Source: CAVRCA01 sp963719345 (GTDB lineage Bacteria > Pseudomonadota > Alphaproteobacteria > Acetobacterales > Acetobacteraceae). Taken from it: a stretch of DNA of 64,000 nt. The stretch is from positions 310,001 to 374,000 of the forward strand of contig CAVRCA010000001.1 of NCBI GenBank assembly GCA_963719345.1, in the 5' to 3' direction. Positions 30,913 to 41,289 of the stretch are shown in pieces; the first letter of the stretch is position 1, and each line of letters starts with the position of its first letter. Under the pieces are notes generated by a model. The model searched no databases. It was given only the letters and a program-made list of their open reading frames with translations, and was not told the DNA's origin. The position numbers and the translations under genes are program-made.

Positions 30913-33093
30913 TCAAGGGTGATGGTGCGCGCCGTCCGGGTTCGGCGTCGCGCCGATCGAGGCGACCTGCTCCGGATGGGCCGGGTCAAAAACCTGGACG
31001 ACGGCCATCATGCCGCCGTCCTCATGCTCCAGGATGTGGCAGTGATAGACGAAGAAACCGACCTGCTGGCGGGCGTGGAATGGAATGGTGACGTAGACCC
31101 TGCCGGGCTTGCCGGAGGCGTCGGCCGGGGGCACGGGCAGCGTGTCGTGCCAGACATCCACCTGCGCGTCGGGCACCGCGCCCTGCGCCTCGGGCACGTA
31201 TTGGGCGATGATGCCGGTCGGGTCCTGGATCGCCAGCGACCCTTGCGGAACGCCCGGGTCGGAGGCGGCCGCCAAGCGAAACTTAGTCTGGTGAATGTGG
31301 AAGTTGTGCAGCTCGCCGGTGGTGTTGACGAGTTCCCAAACCTCTTGCTCGCCAAGCCGAGGGCAGACGTGGCGGACCGACTGCGGTGCCGTCATGGCCG
31401 CCGGCGGGAACGGCTCCGGGTTGATCGTGTGCGCGGCATCGACCGGCGTGCCATCCGGCTTGACCACCTCGCTGCCGAGAACGAACGCTCCCGCCGAATC
31501 GTTGGCAAAGGTGATCCGCCGCCGCACCACTTGCCCGGGCGGCAAAGTGATGCAGTTCGCCGGTGCCGCCTCCGCTCGCTCGGTGCGCTCGAGCATCGGC
31601 TGGACGGCGCTCGGCCCGGCGGGCGGGGCCGACATCCTGGGCGCGGCGCCGGGCAGCGTCATATCGAGCCACGCAGGGGCGGGCGCCGAAGCCGGAGCGG
31701 CTGCCGGAGCAGGTCCCGCGGCACCGGGCGCGACCGACAGGCGCCGCACCGCCACGCTCGGAGCAATGACATGGGCCAGATCGATACGGGGCCACGGATC
31801 GCCCTGGACGCCGGTGGTGATGCCTGCCGTGCGCAAGGTCATGGGACCGGCGGTCGCCGTGCCGGCGGGAACGAAGATTTCCGCCCGACTGGCCGGCATC
31901 AGCAACAGATGGCGCAGCCGCACGCCGAACTCGAAGGTCGGCGCTGCCCGGCGTGCTGGTGCCCGCGACCAGGCCGTCGAGCGAGATCACTTCCATCTCC
32001 CGCGGTGTGCCCGGATCGCTGTCCGCCACCAATTCGAGCAGGTAGCTCACGTTGGCGCTGAGATTGGCAATGCGCCAGATCTGGCTGCGTTCCGGCTGCA
32101 GACGGATGGTCGGGTCCGCCTGGCCGTTGATGGTGAACAGCCATACGGTGTCCTTCCCCGGATCGGTGACGCCCCCCGTTGTGACCTGATGATGGGCGCA
32201 GAAGCTCCGCCCGGAGAACGAGGCGGGGTCCATCGGCTGCGGCGGATTGGCTTGCGTCCTGCAGGCGGTCGGGTCGTAGTCGGCGCCGCGCAGCCACTCC
32301 GCCTTCTGTCCGTTGCTGGCTGGCTTGTCGGGGGTCGCTCCGCCGACACCCCAAGCTGGATGTCGCGCAAGCCGAGATACACCACCTCGGTGGCTCGCAG
32401 CGTCTCCGTGGCCGCGGGCGACAGACTGGGCGCCGCCAAAAGCGTGGTCCGCAGGTCGCCGATCTGGAGGATACCCGCTTGGCCCGCCATCACGTCGATC
32501 CGCGCCTTGCCATGCACATGGGCATGAAACCAGTTCAGCCCCGGCGGATACGGCTGGTCCGGGCCGCCGCCGGCGAACATGGCCCCGGGCACCGTCGCCG
32601 GGATGGTGATCGCATAGCGGGCGGTGTTGCCGGGTGGGACCTCCACATATACCGAGTCGCCGAAGGGGGCGCAGCGGCGCGGGCTGACGATCAGCCCGTG
32701 AGTGTGGAGATTGACGTCGTCGGCCATGCCGCTGGCTGCCGGCAACTGGTTGACAAGATCGAAGCGCAGCGTGTCGCCCGGCATGGCCTCGACCAGGAAC
32801 GGCCGGTATCGGTCGCCGGCGCCGGCGCCGGCGGTCAGGCTTGAGCTGTAGCCGGGTAGCGTAACGGTGTAAGGGCCGACATCCGGTCGCGGTGCATCCC
32901 GCAGCACCAACCGGGCGGGCTTGCGAGGGCCGAGCGGCGGCACCGGCGGGCAGCCCGGCCCGGCGGCGGGATCGGAGACCAGGCCGGGCGTGTGCAGCAG
33001 GCGCGGCGATTGCAGCTCCGCCGTCCACGCCGGAGCGAAGGCGCAGCAGAGAGCAGAGGACAAGGTGAGTGCACGAAGGCCGGAACGGAACAT
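30913..33093 (-). CDS. Exported multicopper oxidase, frameshifted twice
   Basis: A three-cupredoxin multicopper oxidase of about 726 residues with a signal peptide (ALTLSSALCCAFAPAWTAEL). The trinuclear and type 1 copper motifs are visible: NLHTHGLIV, GLNWFHAHVHGKARI, LHNFHIHQTKF and YHCHILEHEDGGMMAV, the last holding the T1 Cys, His and axial Met. An Ala/Pro-rich insert (PAPAAAPASAPAPAWLDMTL) lies before the third domain, and the protein ends in a His-rich GAHHHP. Frame changes lie near 32340 and 31945. I chose ATG 33093 because GGAGT precedes it. Such enzymes oxidise phenolics or metal ions in the periplasm with O2 as acceptor. The next upstream gene is unrelated. Confidence 0.85.
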
Positions 33094-33285
33094 CGAGGCA
33101 TACTCCGGGATGTTTCGTTTTATCATCGCACCGTATTGCCGGGAGCCAAGCCGCTTTTTCCGGGAGGGCTGCGATACTCACGCATGTTTGATTCTTAGCC
33201 GAAATGACCGGCTTATGGGCGCCTGAAGCGAAGCGTCACCGCGGCAAGTATCCGCAGAAGGAATATTATGGAAACTCAGCGTCAG

Positions 33286-34077
33286 TCAGTCGGCCACCTC
33301 GAGCACCAGCCCGTCATGCGCGGGCTCGATCCCGGGCGGCAGGTTGGCGATCATCCAGCTCCAATCGAGGTCGATCCCCATGTGGGTCAGGACGGTACGG
33401 CGGGCACCGACGCGCTTCGCCCATTCCAGCACAAGGGCCCAATGGGCGTGCGTCGTGTGCGGCTCGCGCTGGAAACAGTCGACTACCCAGGTGTCGACGC
33501 CCTCGAGCGCAGCGAACGCGTCGGCACCCAGGCTGACCACATCGGTCGAGTAGCCGAAGCGCCCGATGCGCAGACCCAAGCTGTCGATGAAGCCATGGTC
33601 CTGCCCGATCAGACGCACCCGCAACCCGGCAGCCTCGATGGTAGCCCCGGGCGCGGCAGGATGCGGCACCAGAACCGGGCGAAAAAAACCGGGCGGCTGC
33701 CACGGCCGGAACGCGTAGCCGAACCGGGTTTTTATCTCCTCCAGGGTCTCGACCGTGCCGTGGGCGTCGAGCGGCGCGCCGACGAGGCGATTGAGCATGC
33801 GGACGTCATCCAGCCCGGTGATGTGGTCAGCGTGGGCATGCGTGAAAAGGATCGCGTGTACGCTCGGGATCCGGCAGGTCAGGATCTGGCTGCGCAGATC
33901 GGGCGAGGTGTCGACCAGGAGCCGCTGCCCGCTGGCGCTCTCCACCACGATGCTGGCCCGGCTGCGCCGGTTGCGGGCCTCGCAGGGATCACAGCTGCCC
34001 CAGTCGCCGCCGCCATCGGCGCCGCCCAGCGCCGGCACTCCGGTCGAGCCGCCGCAGCCTAGAATCGTCACCCGCAT
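33286..34077 (-). CDS. Metallo-beta-lactamase-fold hydrolase (PhnP-like)
   Basis: A 263-residue MBL-fold protein. It begins MRVTILGCGGSTGVPALGG, carries a CDPC pair near the N-terminus and the metal motif THAHADHITGLDDVR, and has later metal ligands in GQDHGF and TDVV with HTTHAHW near the end. This is the MBL protein that commonly follows tatD in alphaproteobacteria and resembles the PhnP/cyclic-phosphate phosphodiesterase group. Its true substrate is not established. ATG 34077 lies five bases after the tatD stop on the same strand, at the distal end of the mltB-to-tatD run. The open frame upstream of 34077 has no family similarity. Confidence 0.87.
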   Translation of the reverse strand: MRVTILGCGGSTGVPALGGADGGGDWGSCDPCEARNRRSRASIVVESASGQRLLVDTSPDLRSQILTCRIPSVHAILFTHAHADHITGLDDVRMLNRLVGAPLDAHGTVETLEEIKTRFGYAFRPWQPPGFFRPVLVPHPAAPGATIEAAGLRVRLIGQDHGFIDSLGLRIGRFGYSTDVVSLGADAFAALEGVDTWVVDCFQREPHTTHAHWALVLEWAKRVGARRTVLTHMGIDLDWSWMIANLPPGIEPAHDGLVLEVAD

Positions 34078-34082
34078 CGGGC

Positions 34083-34857
34083 TCAGGCCGCCTTTCGGAA
34101 CAAGCGCCGGAAATTGGCTGTCGTGAGGTCGGCCAGGGCGGCGCTCTCCAGTCCGCGCACCCCGGCGAGAACTTTTGCGGTGTACGCGGTCCATGCCGGT
34201 TCGTTCCGCTTGCCGCGGAACGGGACCGGCGCAAGGTAAGGCGCATCGGTCTCCACCAGCAGCCGGTCGGCGGGCAGTGCTGCCGCGATCTCCCGCAGTT
34301 CGGCGGAACGCGGAAAGGTCAAGATTCCGGAAAAACTGACATAGCCGCCCATGGCCACCGCCGCCTCGGCCAAGGCGCGGCCCGAGCTGAAGCAGTGTAG
34401 CAGGAACTCGAAGGCACCCCCGTCATCTCGCTCGTCCCGAAGGATGTCGGCGAGGTCCTGGTCGGCGTCGCGCGCGTGAATGGCGAGCGGCACCCCGGCG
34501 AGCCGAGCCGCCCGGATATGGGCCCGGAAACTCTGCTGCTGCTCCGGCCGGGGCGATCGGTCATAGAAATAGTCGAGCCCGGACTCGCCGATGCCGACCA
34601 CCTTCGGATGCTCGGCGAGCGCGGCGATCTCCTCCGCGGCAGGAATAGCGGTCTCGCCGGCATGGTGCGGATGCACCCCGACCGTGCACCAGACTTCCCG
34701 GATAAGCCTCGGCGAGCGCCTTCGACTGCGCCGACTGAGCGAGCCGCGTGCCGATGGTGACTACCTCGCCGACCCCGGCTTCCTCCGCCCGGCGCAGCAC
34801 GTCGGGCAGCTCGTCCGCGGAGAAGTAATCCAGATGGCAATGCGAATCGATAAGCAT
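34083..34857 (-). CDS. tatD: TatD family metal-dependent DNase, frameshifted
   Basis: A TatD-type hydrolase. Metal and catalytic residues are seen in MLIDSHCHLDYFSADELPDV, VGVHPHHAGET, GIGESGLDYFYDRSP, LAIHARDADQD, LLHCFSSG and LLVETDAPYLAPVPFRGKRN. The frame breaks near 34690 between AEAYPG and VWCTVGVHPHH; deleting one base restores it. TatD enzymes are 3'-5' exonucleases or proofreading deacylases acting in the cytoplasm. ATG 34857 follows the metG stop by five bases in the same operon. Confidence 0.9.
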
Positions 34858-34862
34858 GAAAC

Positions 34863-36398
34863 CTATTCCGCGCTGTCGATGTAGCGCGGGAAGACGCCGT
34901 GTGGTTCGGGGAGCACCGTGCTGTCGGGCAGCGGCGTGCCGAGAGCGACGAAATCGCGCCTGTCCGGCGGCACGCCGAGCTGGTCGAGCATCCGCGCCAT
35001 CGAGCCCGGCATGAACGGCTGCAACACGGTGGCGATCGGCCGCAACGTGTCGGCCAGAACGCGCAGCACCGCCGCCATGCGGGCCGGGTCGGTGCGCCGC
35101 AGCGCCCAGGGCGCCTGCCGGTCGATGTAGCCGTTAGCGGCGCGGATCACTTTCCATACATCTTCCAGCGCTTCGTGGAACACCTGCCGGTCGATCCGCT
35201 CGCGCATCACGCCGGGCAGCGCCTCGGCTGCGGCGCGCATCGTCACGTCGTCCTCGGTGTCAGGCCCCCTGCCCGGCAGCACGCCGCCGCAGTTCCGGGC
35301 AATCAGCGACAGCGAGCGTTGCGCGAGATTGCCAAGATCATTCGCCAGCTCGACGTTGATGCGGGTGACCAGCGACTGCCGACTGATGTTTCCATCAGCA
35401 CCGAACGGCTTTTCCCGCAAAAGGAGGTACCGCACCTGGTCGAGCCCGTAGCGTGCCACCAGATCGCGCGCTTCGAGCACGTTGCCGAGCGACTTGCTCA
35501 TCTTCTCGCCTTCGACGACCCACCAGCCGTTGGCGCTGACCCGGCGCGGCGTCGGCAGACCGGCCGACATCAGGAACGCGGGCCAGTAGACGGCGTGAAA
35601 ACGTGTGATTTCCTTGCCTACGACGTGCAGGTCGGCGGGCCAGAACAGCCATTTCGGGTCGTTCTCGTCGGGAAACCCGCAAGCCGTGACGTAGTTGTTC
35701 AGCGCGTCCAGCCAGACATACATGACGTGCTCCGGGTCGCCCGGGACCGGGATGCCCCAACTGAAACTGGTCCGACTTATCGAGAGGTCGTGCAGGCCGC
35801 CCCGCACAAAGCTCAGCACCTCGTTGCGGCTCGATTGCGGAGCAATGAAGTCAGGACATTCGTCGTAGAACTTCAGCAGTCGATCCTGCCAGGCGGAAAG
35901 CCGGAAGAAGTAGGACGGCTCGCGCACCCACTCCACCGGTGCGCCGGACGGGGCCACCTTGCTGCCGTCAGATCGTGCGATGAGCTCGTTCTCTTCGTAG
36001 AACGCCTCGTCCCGCACGGCGTACCATCCCTCGTAGTGACCGAGGTAGATGTCCTCTGCGTCCGCCATGCGCCGCCAAAGTTCGGCGGTCGAAATCTTGT
36101 GCCGCTCCTCCGTCGTGCGGAACCACTGATCAAAGGAGATGCCCATCTTGACCGACATGTCACGAAAATCGGCCGAGATCCCGTCCGTGAAGGATTGCGG
36201 GTCGAGCCCGGCGTCGCGCGCCGCTGCCTCGACTTTTTGGCCGTGCTCGTCGGTGCCGGTGAGGAAGAACACGTCGAACCCGTCAAGCCGCTTCCAGCGC
36301 GCGATCACGTCCGCAGCAATGCTGGTGTAGGCGTGGCCGATATGCGGGGCGCCGTTCACGTAGTAGATCGGCGTGGTCACGTAGAAGCGCTGTTTCAT
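34863..36398 (-). CDS. metG: Methionyl-tRNA synthetase
   Basis: A 511-residue class I aminoacyl-tRNA synthetase. It has FYVTTPIYYVNGAPHIGHAY (HIGH motif), FLTGTDEHGQK, the KMSKS motif in GEKMSKSLGNVL, the connective region, and an anticodon-binding domain (NVELANDLGNLAQRSLSLIA, NGYIDRQAPWALRR). It lacks the C-terminal dimerisation domain of the longer enzymes. ATG 36398 overlaps the holB stop (ATGA), so translation is coupled. The start MKQRFYVTTP is family-typical; the longer upstream frame is not. No frameshift. Confidence 0.96.
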   Translation of the reverse strand: MKQRFYVTTPIYYVNGAPHIGHAYTSIAADVIARWKRLDGFDVFFLTGTDEHGQKVEAAARDAGLDPQSFTDGISADFRDMSVKMGISFDQWFRTTEERHKISTAELWRRMADAEDIYLGHYEGWYAVRDEAFYEENELIARSDGSKVAPSGAPVEWVREPSYFFRLSAWQDRLLKFYDECPDFIAPQSSRNEVLSFVRGGLHDLSISRTSFSWGIPVPGDPEHVMYVWLDALNNYVTACGFPDENDPKWLFWPADLHVVGKEITRFHAVYWPAFLMSAGLPTPRRVSANGWWVVEGEKMSKSLGNVLEARDLVARYGLDQVRYLLLREKPFGADGNISRQSLVTRINVELANDLGNLAQRSLSLIARNCGGVLPGRGPDTEDDVTMRAAAEALPGVMRERIDRQVFHEALEDVWKVIRAANGYIDRQAPWALRRTDPARMAAVLRVLADTLRPIATVLQPFMPGSMARMLDQLGVPPDRRDFVALGTPLPDSTVLPEPHGVFPRYIDSAE

Positions 36399-37420
36399 TG
36401 GTTGCCCGGTGCCGGTCCGCGCAGCAAGCCGAGGCCGGAGAGGATGGCCTGGCGCTTGTCCAGGTTGAGCCGCTCCGTCTCGTCCTGCAGCGTCGTCAGC
36501 GCGTGCCACACGTCGCTCCAGGCATCAAGGGGACGCAGCGCGGCGATGCGCTCCTGCTCGGCATCGCCGCAGCCCCGCAGCGTGTCGCGCACCGCCGAGG
36601 ACAGGCCGGCCCGCAGCAGGTCCATGAAGGTGGAGAACGCCGTGTCGCTGCGGCCCAGCTCGTCGGCGACCTCATGGCCCCGCGCCGGTCCGAGCGCCGG
36701 CAGCTCGCGCAAAACCCCGTCCACGAGGGCGGCGAGCTTCAGCCCCTCCTCCTCGGCAAGTTGCAGCGCGCGACCGGGCGAACCGTCCGCGATCGCCGCC
36801 AGCCGGGCGCGTTCGTCCGCCGCGACGTCCGGCAGATAGCGGGCGAGCAGAGCCTCGAGCGTCGGTTCGTCGAGTGGGGCTAGCCCAAGTCGGCGGCAGC
36901 GGCTGCGGATGGTCGGCAACAGGCGTCCGGGCGCGTCGCACACCAGCAGCAGCACCGCTCGGTCCGGCGGCTCCTCAAGGACCTTCAGCAGGGCGTTGGC
37001 CGCGTTCGGGTTCATGTCTTCGGCGCCGTCGAGCACCACCACGCGCCAGCCGCCCTCGGCTGGTGTCAGGTTGGTGAACGCGCGGACGCGGCGGACCTCA
37101 TCGACCGTGATCTGCGTGCGCAGCCGTCGTCGCTTGTCGTCGAATGCGCGCTCGATGGTGAGCAGATCGGCGTGGGAGGCGGCGGCGACACGCCGGAACA
37201 CGGGGTTGCCTGCCTCGACCGCCAGCGACCGCGCGTCTGGCTTGCCGGCGAGCAGCCAGCGGGCGAACCGGAACGCCAGGGTGGCCTTGCCGATGCCGGG
37301 CGGCCCGGTGAGCAGCCAAGCATGGTGCATCCGACCGGACTGCAGGGCGCCCAGCAAGGCGGTCTCCGCCGCTTGATGGCCGAGCAGCAGGGGGTTGGCG
37401 CGCGGCTCAGGCGCGATCAT
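36395..37420 (-). CDS. holB: DNA polymerase III delta' subunit
   Basis: A 341-residue clamp-loader subunit. The N-terminal AAA+ domain has HHAWLLTGPPGIGKATLAFR (P-loop with Lys followed by Ala-Thr), VVVLDGAEDMNPNAANALLK, VLEEPP and the SRC motif in IRSRCRRLGL. A three-helix bundle and collar domain follow. Delta' helps load the beta sliding clamp. Its stop overlaps metG by four bases and its start overlaps tmk by 14 bases, inside the alphaproteobacterial tmk-holB-metG-tatD order. Confidence 0.93.
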   Translation of the reverse strand: MIAPEPRANPLLLGHQAAETALLGALQSGRMHHAWLLTGPPGIGKATLAFRFARWLLAGKPDARSLAVEAGNPVFRRVAAASHADLLTIERAFDDKRRRLRTQITVDEVRRVRAFTNLTPAEGGWRVVVLDGAEDMNPNAANALLKVLEEPPDRAVLLLVCDAPGRLLPTIRSRCRRLGLAPLDEPTLEALLARYLPDVAADERARLAAIADGSPGRALQLAEEEGLKLAALVDGVLRELPALGPARGHEVADELGRSDTAFSTFMDLLRAGLSSAVRDTLRGCGDAEQERIAALRPLDAWSDVWHALTTLQDETERLNLDKRQAILSGLGLLRGPAPGNQ

Positions 37421-38033
37421 CGAACCCGAGCCGCTCCTCGACGGCGGTCATGATCCGCGTGTGCACCTCCGCTTCGCTTCCCTCGCCCGGGACGAGCCGG
37501 CAGCGGGCGGGTTCCCGGGTCGCGATCGCATGGAACCCCGCCTCTACGCGGGCGTGGAATGCGGCATCCAGCCGCTCGTAGCGATCCGGTCGCGTGCCGC
37601 GATGACGCAGCCGTTCCGCAATGACGACGGGGGCCGCTTCAAGGACCAGCGTCAGGTCGGGCTGCAGGCCGATCAGCTCCGCCAAGCGCACGATCGTATC
37701 GCGGTTCACGGCCAGGCCATATCCCTGATAGGCCATCGTCGAATCGGAAAAACGGTCGCACACGACCCAGAGTCCCACGTCCAGGGCCGGCCTGATCGTG
37801 CGCTCGACATGGTCGGCACGGGCGGCGAAGTGCAGCAGCGTTTCGGCTTCCGCGGCAAACCCTGCCTCGCCCTCCAGCAGCAGGCGGCGCAGCCGCTCGG
37901 CGCCCGGTGAGCCGCCGGGCTCACGGGTCCGCAACGCGGGCAGCCCCCGACGGGCGAGCGCGTCGGCAAGCAGCCTCGCCTGAGTGGACTTGCCGACCCC
38001 CTCGCCCCCTTCCAGCGTGATGAACCGGCTCAG
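37407..38033 (-). CDS. tmk: Thymidylate kinase, apparently CTG start
   Basis: Tmk phosphorylates dTMP to dTDP. The P-loop reads SRFITLEGGEGVGKSTQARL, the DR(F/Y/H) motif VVCDRFSDSTMAYQG and the lid/LID region RHRGTRPDRYERL are present, and the length is 208 residues. In this frame no ATG, GTG or TTG lies between the upstream in-frame stop and the P-loop. The codon exactly where family members begin (MSRFITLEGGEG) is CTG at 38033, just two bases beyond the dac stop. TTG further in would delete the P-loop and is not credible. Either a CTG start or a sequence error explains this. Confidence 0.9.
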   Translation of the reverse strand: MSRFITLEGGEGVGKSTQARLLADALARRGLPALRTREPGGSPGAERLRRLLLEGEAGFAAEAETLLHFAARADHVERTIRPALDVGLWVVCDRFSDSTMAYQGYGLAVNRDTIVRLAELIGLQPDLTLVLEAAPVVIAERLRHRGTRPDRYERLDAAFHARVEAGFHAIATREPARCRLVPGEGSEAEVHTRIMTAVEERLGFDDRA

Positions 38034-38034
38034 C

Positions 38035-39250
38035 TCAGCTACCGGTCACGTAGCGCGAGAGCACGGCCATGGCTCGGCCCGGCAAGCCGAGCTTCGTCAC
38101 GTCGGCCCCGGCGAGCAGCGCCACCTGCATCGGCGGCACGCCTTGCCCGGAGACGATCAGCTTGCCGACCTGATCACCCTTGGCCACCGGCGCGCGGATC
38201 GGGGCGTCGTATTGCACGGCCACGTTGGCGTTCCGCTTCCAGTTCCTCGGCATGGTGACAATAAGGTCGCGGCCGGCCACCAAGGGCACCGCCAGCTGGC
38301 TGCCGAGCCAGACCGGCGCCGTGTCGATCACATCCGTGGCGGCAAACAGGGTCACGTCCTCGAACTCGCGGAACGCCCAATCCATTATTCGCTCGCCCTC
38401 TTCGGCCCGCTGATGCATCGAGGTCATGCCGTTGAGCACGATGATGACGCGGCGACCGCCGCGCAGGCTGCTGGCCACCAGCCCAAAGCCGCCTTCGTCG
38501 GTGTGCCCGGTCTTCAGACCGTCCGCAGCGCCCTTCTGCACCAGCGGGTTCCGATTCTCCTGTTCGATATTGTTGTACTTGAACGTCTTTTCCCCATCGT
38601 AGTGGTAGTACTCCGGAAAGTCCTCGATGATCCGCCGGGCGAGAGTGGCGATGTCGCGGCACGACATCCGGTGATCGGGGTCGGGCCAACCGGTCGAGTT
38701 GCGGAAGTTCGACATCGTCAGGCCGAGCTGCTTGGCCTTGGCGTTCATCAGCTCGACAAAACCCTCTTCCGAGCCCGCGATGCCCTCGGCGAGCACGATG
38801 CAGGCGTCGTTGCCGGACTGCACGATCATGCCGCGGATCAGATCCTCGACCGGCACGCTGGTGCCGACCTGCACGAACATCTTCGATCCGCCCATGCGCC
38901 ACGCCCGCTCGGAGACCGGCAGCTGGTCGGTGAGCCGCAGCTTGCCTTCCCGTAGCGCCGAATAGACGAGATAGGCCGTCATCAGCTTGGTCATCGAGGA
39001 GGGCGGCATGGGCGCGTCCGCGTCCTTTTCGAGCAGGGTCGCTCCGCTCGTGTAATCCGTCGCGAACGCCCACCGCGCCGCCGTGTCGACCGGGCCAAGC
39101 GGGGTGCTTGCCGGTGATCCGCCAGTCGCCGCATCGGCCTGCCTGCCATGGGCTCCGCCCGTGGCCCGGCCCGAACGGTGCTGCGCCCGGGCGGGGCTCG
39201 CCGTCGGCGACGGCGGCTCCGGCGAAGAGTACGGCACGGCGGTTCAACAT
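38035..39250 (-). CDS. dacC: D-alanyl-D-alanine carboxypeptidase (PBP5/6 family), frameshifted near N-terminus
   Basis: A periplasmic serine DD-carboxypeptidase that trims pentapeptides of peptidoglycan. Active-site motifs are SSMTK (SxxK), SGNDA (SxN) and LKTGHT (KTG). The C-terminal beta domain (RNANVAVQYDAPIRAPVAKG) is typical of PBP5/6. ATG 39250 begins a signal peptide MLNRRAVLFAGAAVA, but its continuation into SPARAQ lies in the next frame, so there is probably an indel near 39200. The remaining 390 codons are clean. It lies between rlpA and tmk. dacA, dacC and dacF are not separable from sequence alone. Confidence 0.9.
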
Positions 39251-39261
39251 AGGGACGGCTC

Positions 39262-40194
39262 CTATTCCACCACGATCCGCGCATCCGGGATGCCGGCTTC
39301 TATTGCACGCGCCAGTGCGGCATCGGCCTCGGGGACGCCGGCGAGAGGCCCGATGCGGGCGTCGAACACGGCGTCGCGTCCGGTGCGAGTCTCTCGGATC
39401 GTGGCATCGGCCCGACCCGCCTCGGCTGCCCCGGCCGCCTTGGCACGCTGCCGCTCCGCAAACTCCCGCCGACTGAAGGTGCCCAGTCGTATATAGAGGG
39501 AACCGGGGCGTGGGACGGATTGCACGACTATTTCGGGCAGCCGATCCGGCACCGAGGGCAGCCGTCGCTCCGCGCTTTCGGGCGCGGCAACAGGATCCTT
39601 GGTGGCCGCGAGCACCCGATCCGCCGCTACGGTTCCCGGCGGAGCGGCCAGCCGGGCCTCCTGCACGATCCCGCGCGGCGCCGTCCGGATCGCGAGCAAC
39701 GGTTCCGCCTCCGCCCGGAACGGGGCGACGACGGCGCGGCTCTCCGGCTCCAGCACCTCTAGGCGGACCCGTGCCACCCCGGCATCGGCAAAACCGAGCA
39801 ACTCGGCGGCACGCCTGGTCACGGCAACAAGCCGCGCCGGAGACGCCGGCCCCCGATCATTGATCCGCACCTCGATCTGCCGCCCGTTCTCGAGATTGGT
39901 GACGCGGGCGATGGCGGGGAGCTGGAGGGTCTGATGCGCCGCCGCCAGCACCGTTTGATCGAACGCCTCGCCGTCGGTGGTGAGCACTGGATGGTTCGTC
40001 GGCTGAACGCCAGCCAATCCGGTCTCGTCGGCACTGTAACGCGCTCGAGGATAATACCAGACACCGCCGGCCTGGTAGGCGGTCCCAAGGACGTAGTGCG
40101 CCGATCTTGGCGGCTGGACCGACGCTCCGAACCACCCGCAACCGGCCACCGGCAGGGCGGCCAGCGCCACGGACCAGAGAAGCAGGCACTTCAC
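39262..40194 (-). CDS. rlpA: RlpA-like septal-ring lytic transglycosylase, lipoprotein
   Basis: A 310-residue lipoprotein (LAALPVAGCGWF lipobox). The double-psi beta-barrel of RlpA follows (YVLGTAYQAGGVWYYPRARY, LPAIARVTNLENGRQIEVRI, NDRGP). The C-terminal SPOR domain (GSLYIRLGTFSRREFAERQR ... GPLAGVPEADAALARAI) binds denuded septal glycan. The catalytic Glu position found in Pseudomonas RlpA is not clearly conserved here, so lytic activity is inferred only from the family. It overlaps mltB by four bases upstream and precedes dac by 11 bp. Confidence 0.88.
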   Translation of the reverse strand: MKCLLLWSVALAALPVAGCGWFGASVQPPRSAHYVLGTAYQAGGVWYYPRARYSADETGLAGVQPTNHPVLTTDGEAFDQTVLAAAHQTLQLPAIARVTNLENGRQIEVRINDRGPASPARLVAVTRRAAELLGFADAGVARVRLEVLEPESRAVVAPFRAEAEPLLAIRTAPRGIVQEARLAAPPGTVAADRVLAATKDPVAAPESAERRLPSVPDRLPEIVVQSVPRPGSLYIRLGTFSRREFAERQRAKAAGAAEAGRADATIRETRTGRDAVFDARIGPLAGVPEADAALARAIEAGIPDARIVVE

Positions 40195-41159
40195 GCCAGT
40201 ACGGCATCGCCGAGCAGGCCGACCGAAAGCGCATAAAAATCCGAGGGGTTGTAGCGCCGGATGACGTTGAAGTTCGGATACACGACAAATGCGTCGCCGC
40301 CCCCGCCATCGGGCAGCACCACGGCCGCCGGCATATCAGACCGGGAAAATGCTCGTCCGTCGGCGGGAAGCACGCCGAGGCGCATCCATTCGCCGAGACT
40401 GCGGCGGTTCTCCCGGCCGGCGAGCGACGGGTCGAAGCGTGCCGACAGCCGGGCCGGCTGGCCCCACGGCTCCCCGGGCCGCCAGCCCGATCGGGCCAGG
40501 TAGTTGGCAATCGAACCGAGCACATCGGCCCGGCTGTCCCAGATGTCGCGTCGCCCATCGCCGTCGAGATCGACCGCGTAGCGCAGATAGGAGCTCGGCA
40601 TGAACTGCGGCTGACCCATGGCGCCGGCGTAGCTGCCCGTCATCCGCCGGGTGGCGACGTCCCCGTGCTCCAGGATACGCAAGGCGCTGACCAGCTCCGG
40701 GCGGAAGAAGCTCGCCCGACGGCCTTCCCAGGCGAGGGTGGCCAACGCCTCCACCACCCCGAAGCCGCCGGTGAAGCCGCCATAATTGGACTCCAGTCCC
40801 CAGATCCCCACGATCACTCCGGGGTCGACGCCATAGCGCGACGATGCCTGCTGCACCCACCCGCGTGCCTCGCGTGCCGCCTGACGGCCATTCGCGATCC
40901 GCTGCTCGGACAGGCGGGTCGCACGATAGCGGTCCCACGTCATGGTGAACTCGGGTTGGTTTCTATCCAGCTCCAGCACCTTCGCGTTCGGCTGCAGTCC
41001 GGCAAGTGCGCGATCGAGGGTCGGCTCGGAGATGCCGGACCGCCGGGCTTCGTCGCGCAGGATGGCGACGAACCGGGCGAACGAATCGGCCGCACGAACC
41101 GGCGCCACGGGCAAGGCCGCGACGGCGACGGTGGCCAGCAAGGTGCGACGGGACAGCAC
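40191..41159 (-). CDS. mltB: Lytic murein transglycosylase, MltB family
   Basis: A 322-residue exported lytic transglycosylase. The N-terminal MLSRRTLLATVAVAALPVAP and cleavage at VRAADS look like a Sec or Tat-like signal with twin Arg. The catalytic Glu is in IVGIWGLESNYGGFTGGF, followed by SYAGAMGQPQFMPSSYLRYA and DLDGDGRRDIWDSRADVLGS, hallmark MltB_2 sequences. It cleaves glycan strands with formation of 1,6-anhydro-MurNAc. It lacks a lipobox and so is probably soluble. It is the first gene of the minus-strand run mltB-rlpA-dac-tmk-holB-metG-tatD-MBL. Confidence 0.93.
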   Translation of the reverse strand: MLSRRTLLATVAVAALPVAPVRAADSFARFVAILRDEARRSGISEPTLDRALAGLQPNAKVLELDRNQPEFTMTWDRYRATRLSEQRIANGRQAAREARGWVQQASSRYGVDPGVIVGIWGLESNYGGFTGGFGVVEALATLAWEGRRASFFRPELVSALRILEHGDVATRRMTGSYAGAMGQPQFMPSSYLRYAVDLDGDGRRDIWDSRADVLGSIANYLARSGWRPGEPWGQPARLSARFDPSLAGRENRRSLGEWMRLGVLPADGRAFSRSDMPAAVVLPDGGGGDAFVVYPNFNVIRRYNPSDFYALSVGLLGDAVLA

Positions 41160-41289
41160 GAGCGTGTCTGTGCCACGCGGGACGAGTCGAATTCAACCGG
41201 CGCGGCATGGCGTCCTGTTTGTCGCCGCCATCGTCTTGGAACGCTTGGCCGATTGGGCCAGAGTGCCGGCAAAGTCGGAGGATCGGCCC

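Noticed and set aside
38035..39237. dac start at 39237 without frameshift
   Set aside because: That frame gives a Pro/Ser/Arg-rich start without a signal peptide, whereas ATG 39250 starts a convincing signal in the adjacent frame.
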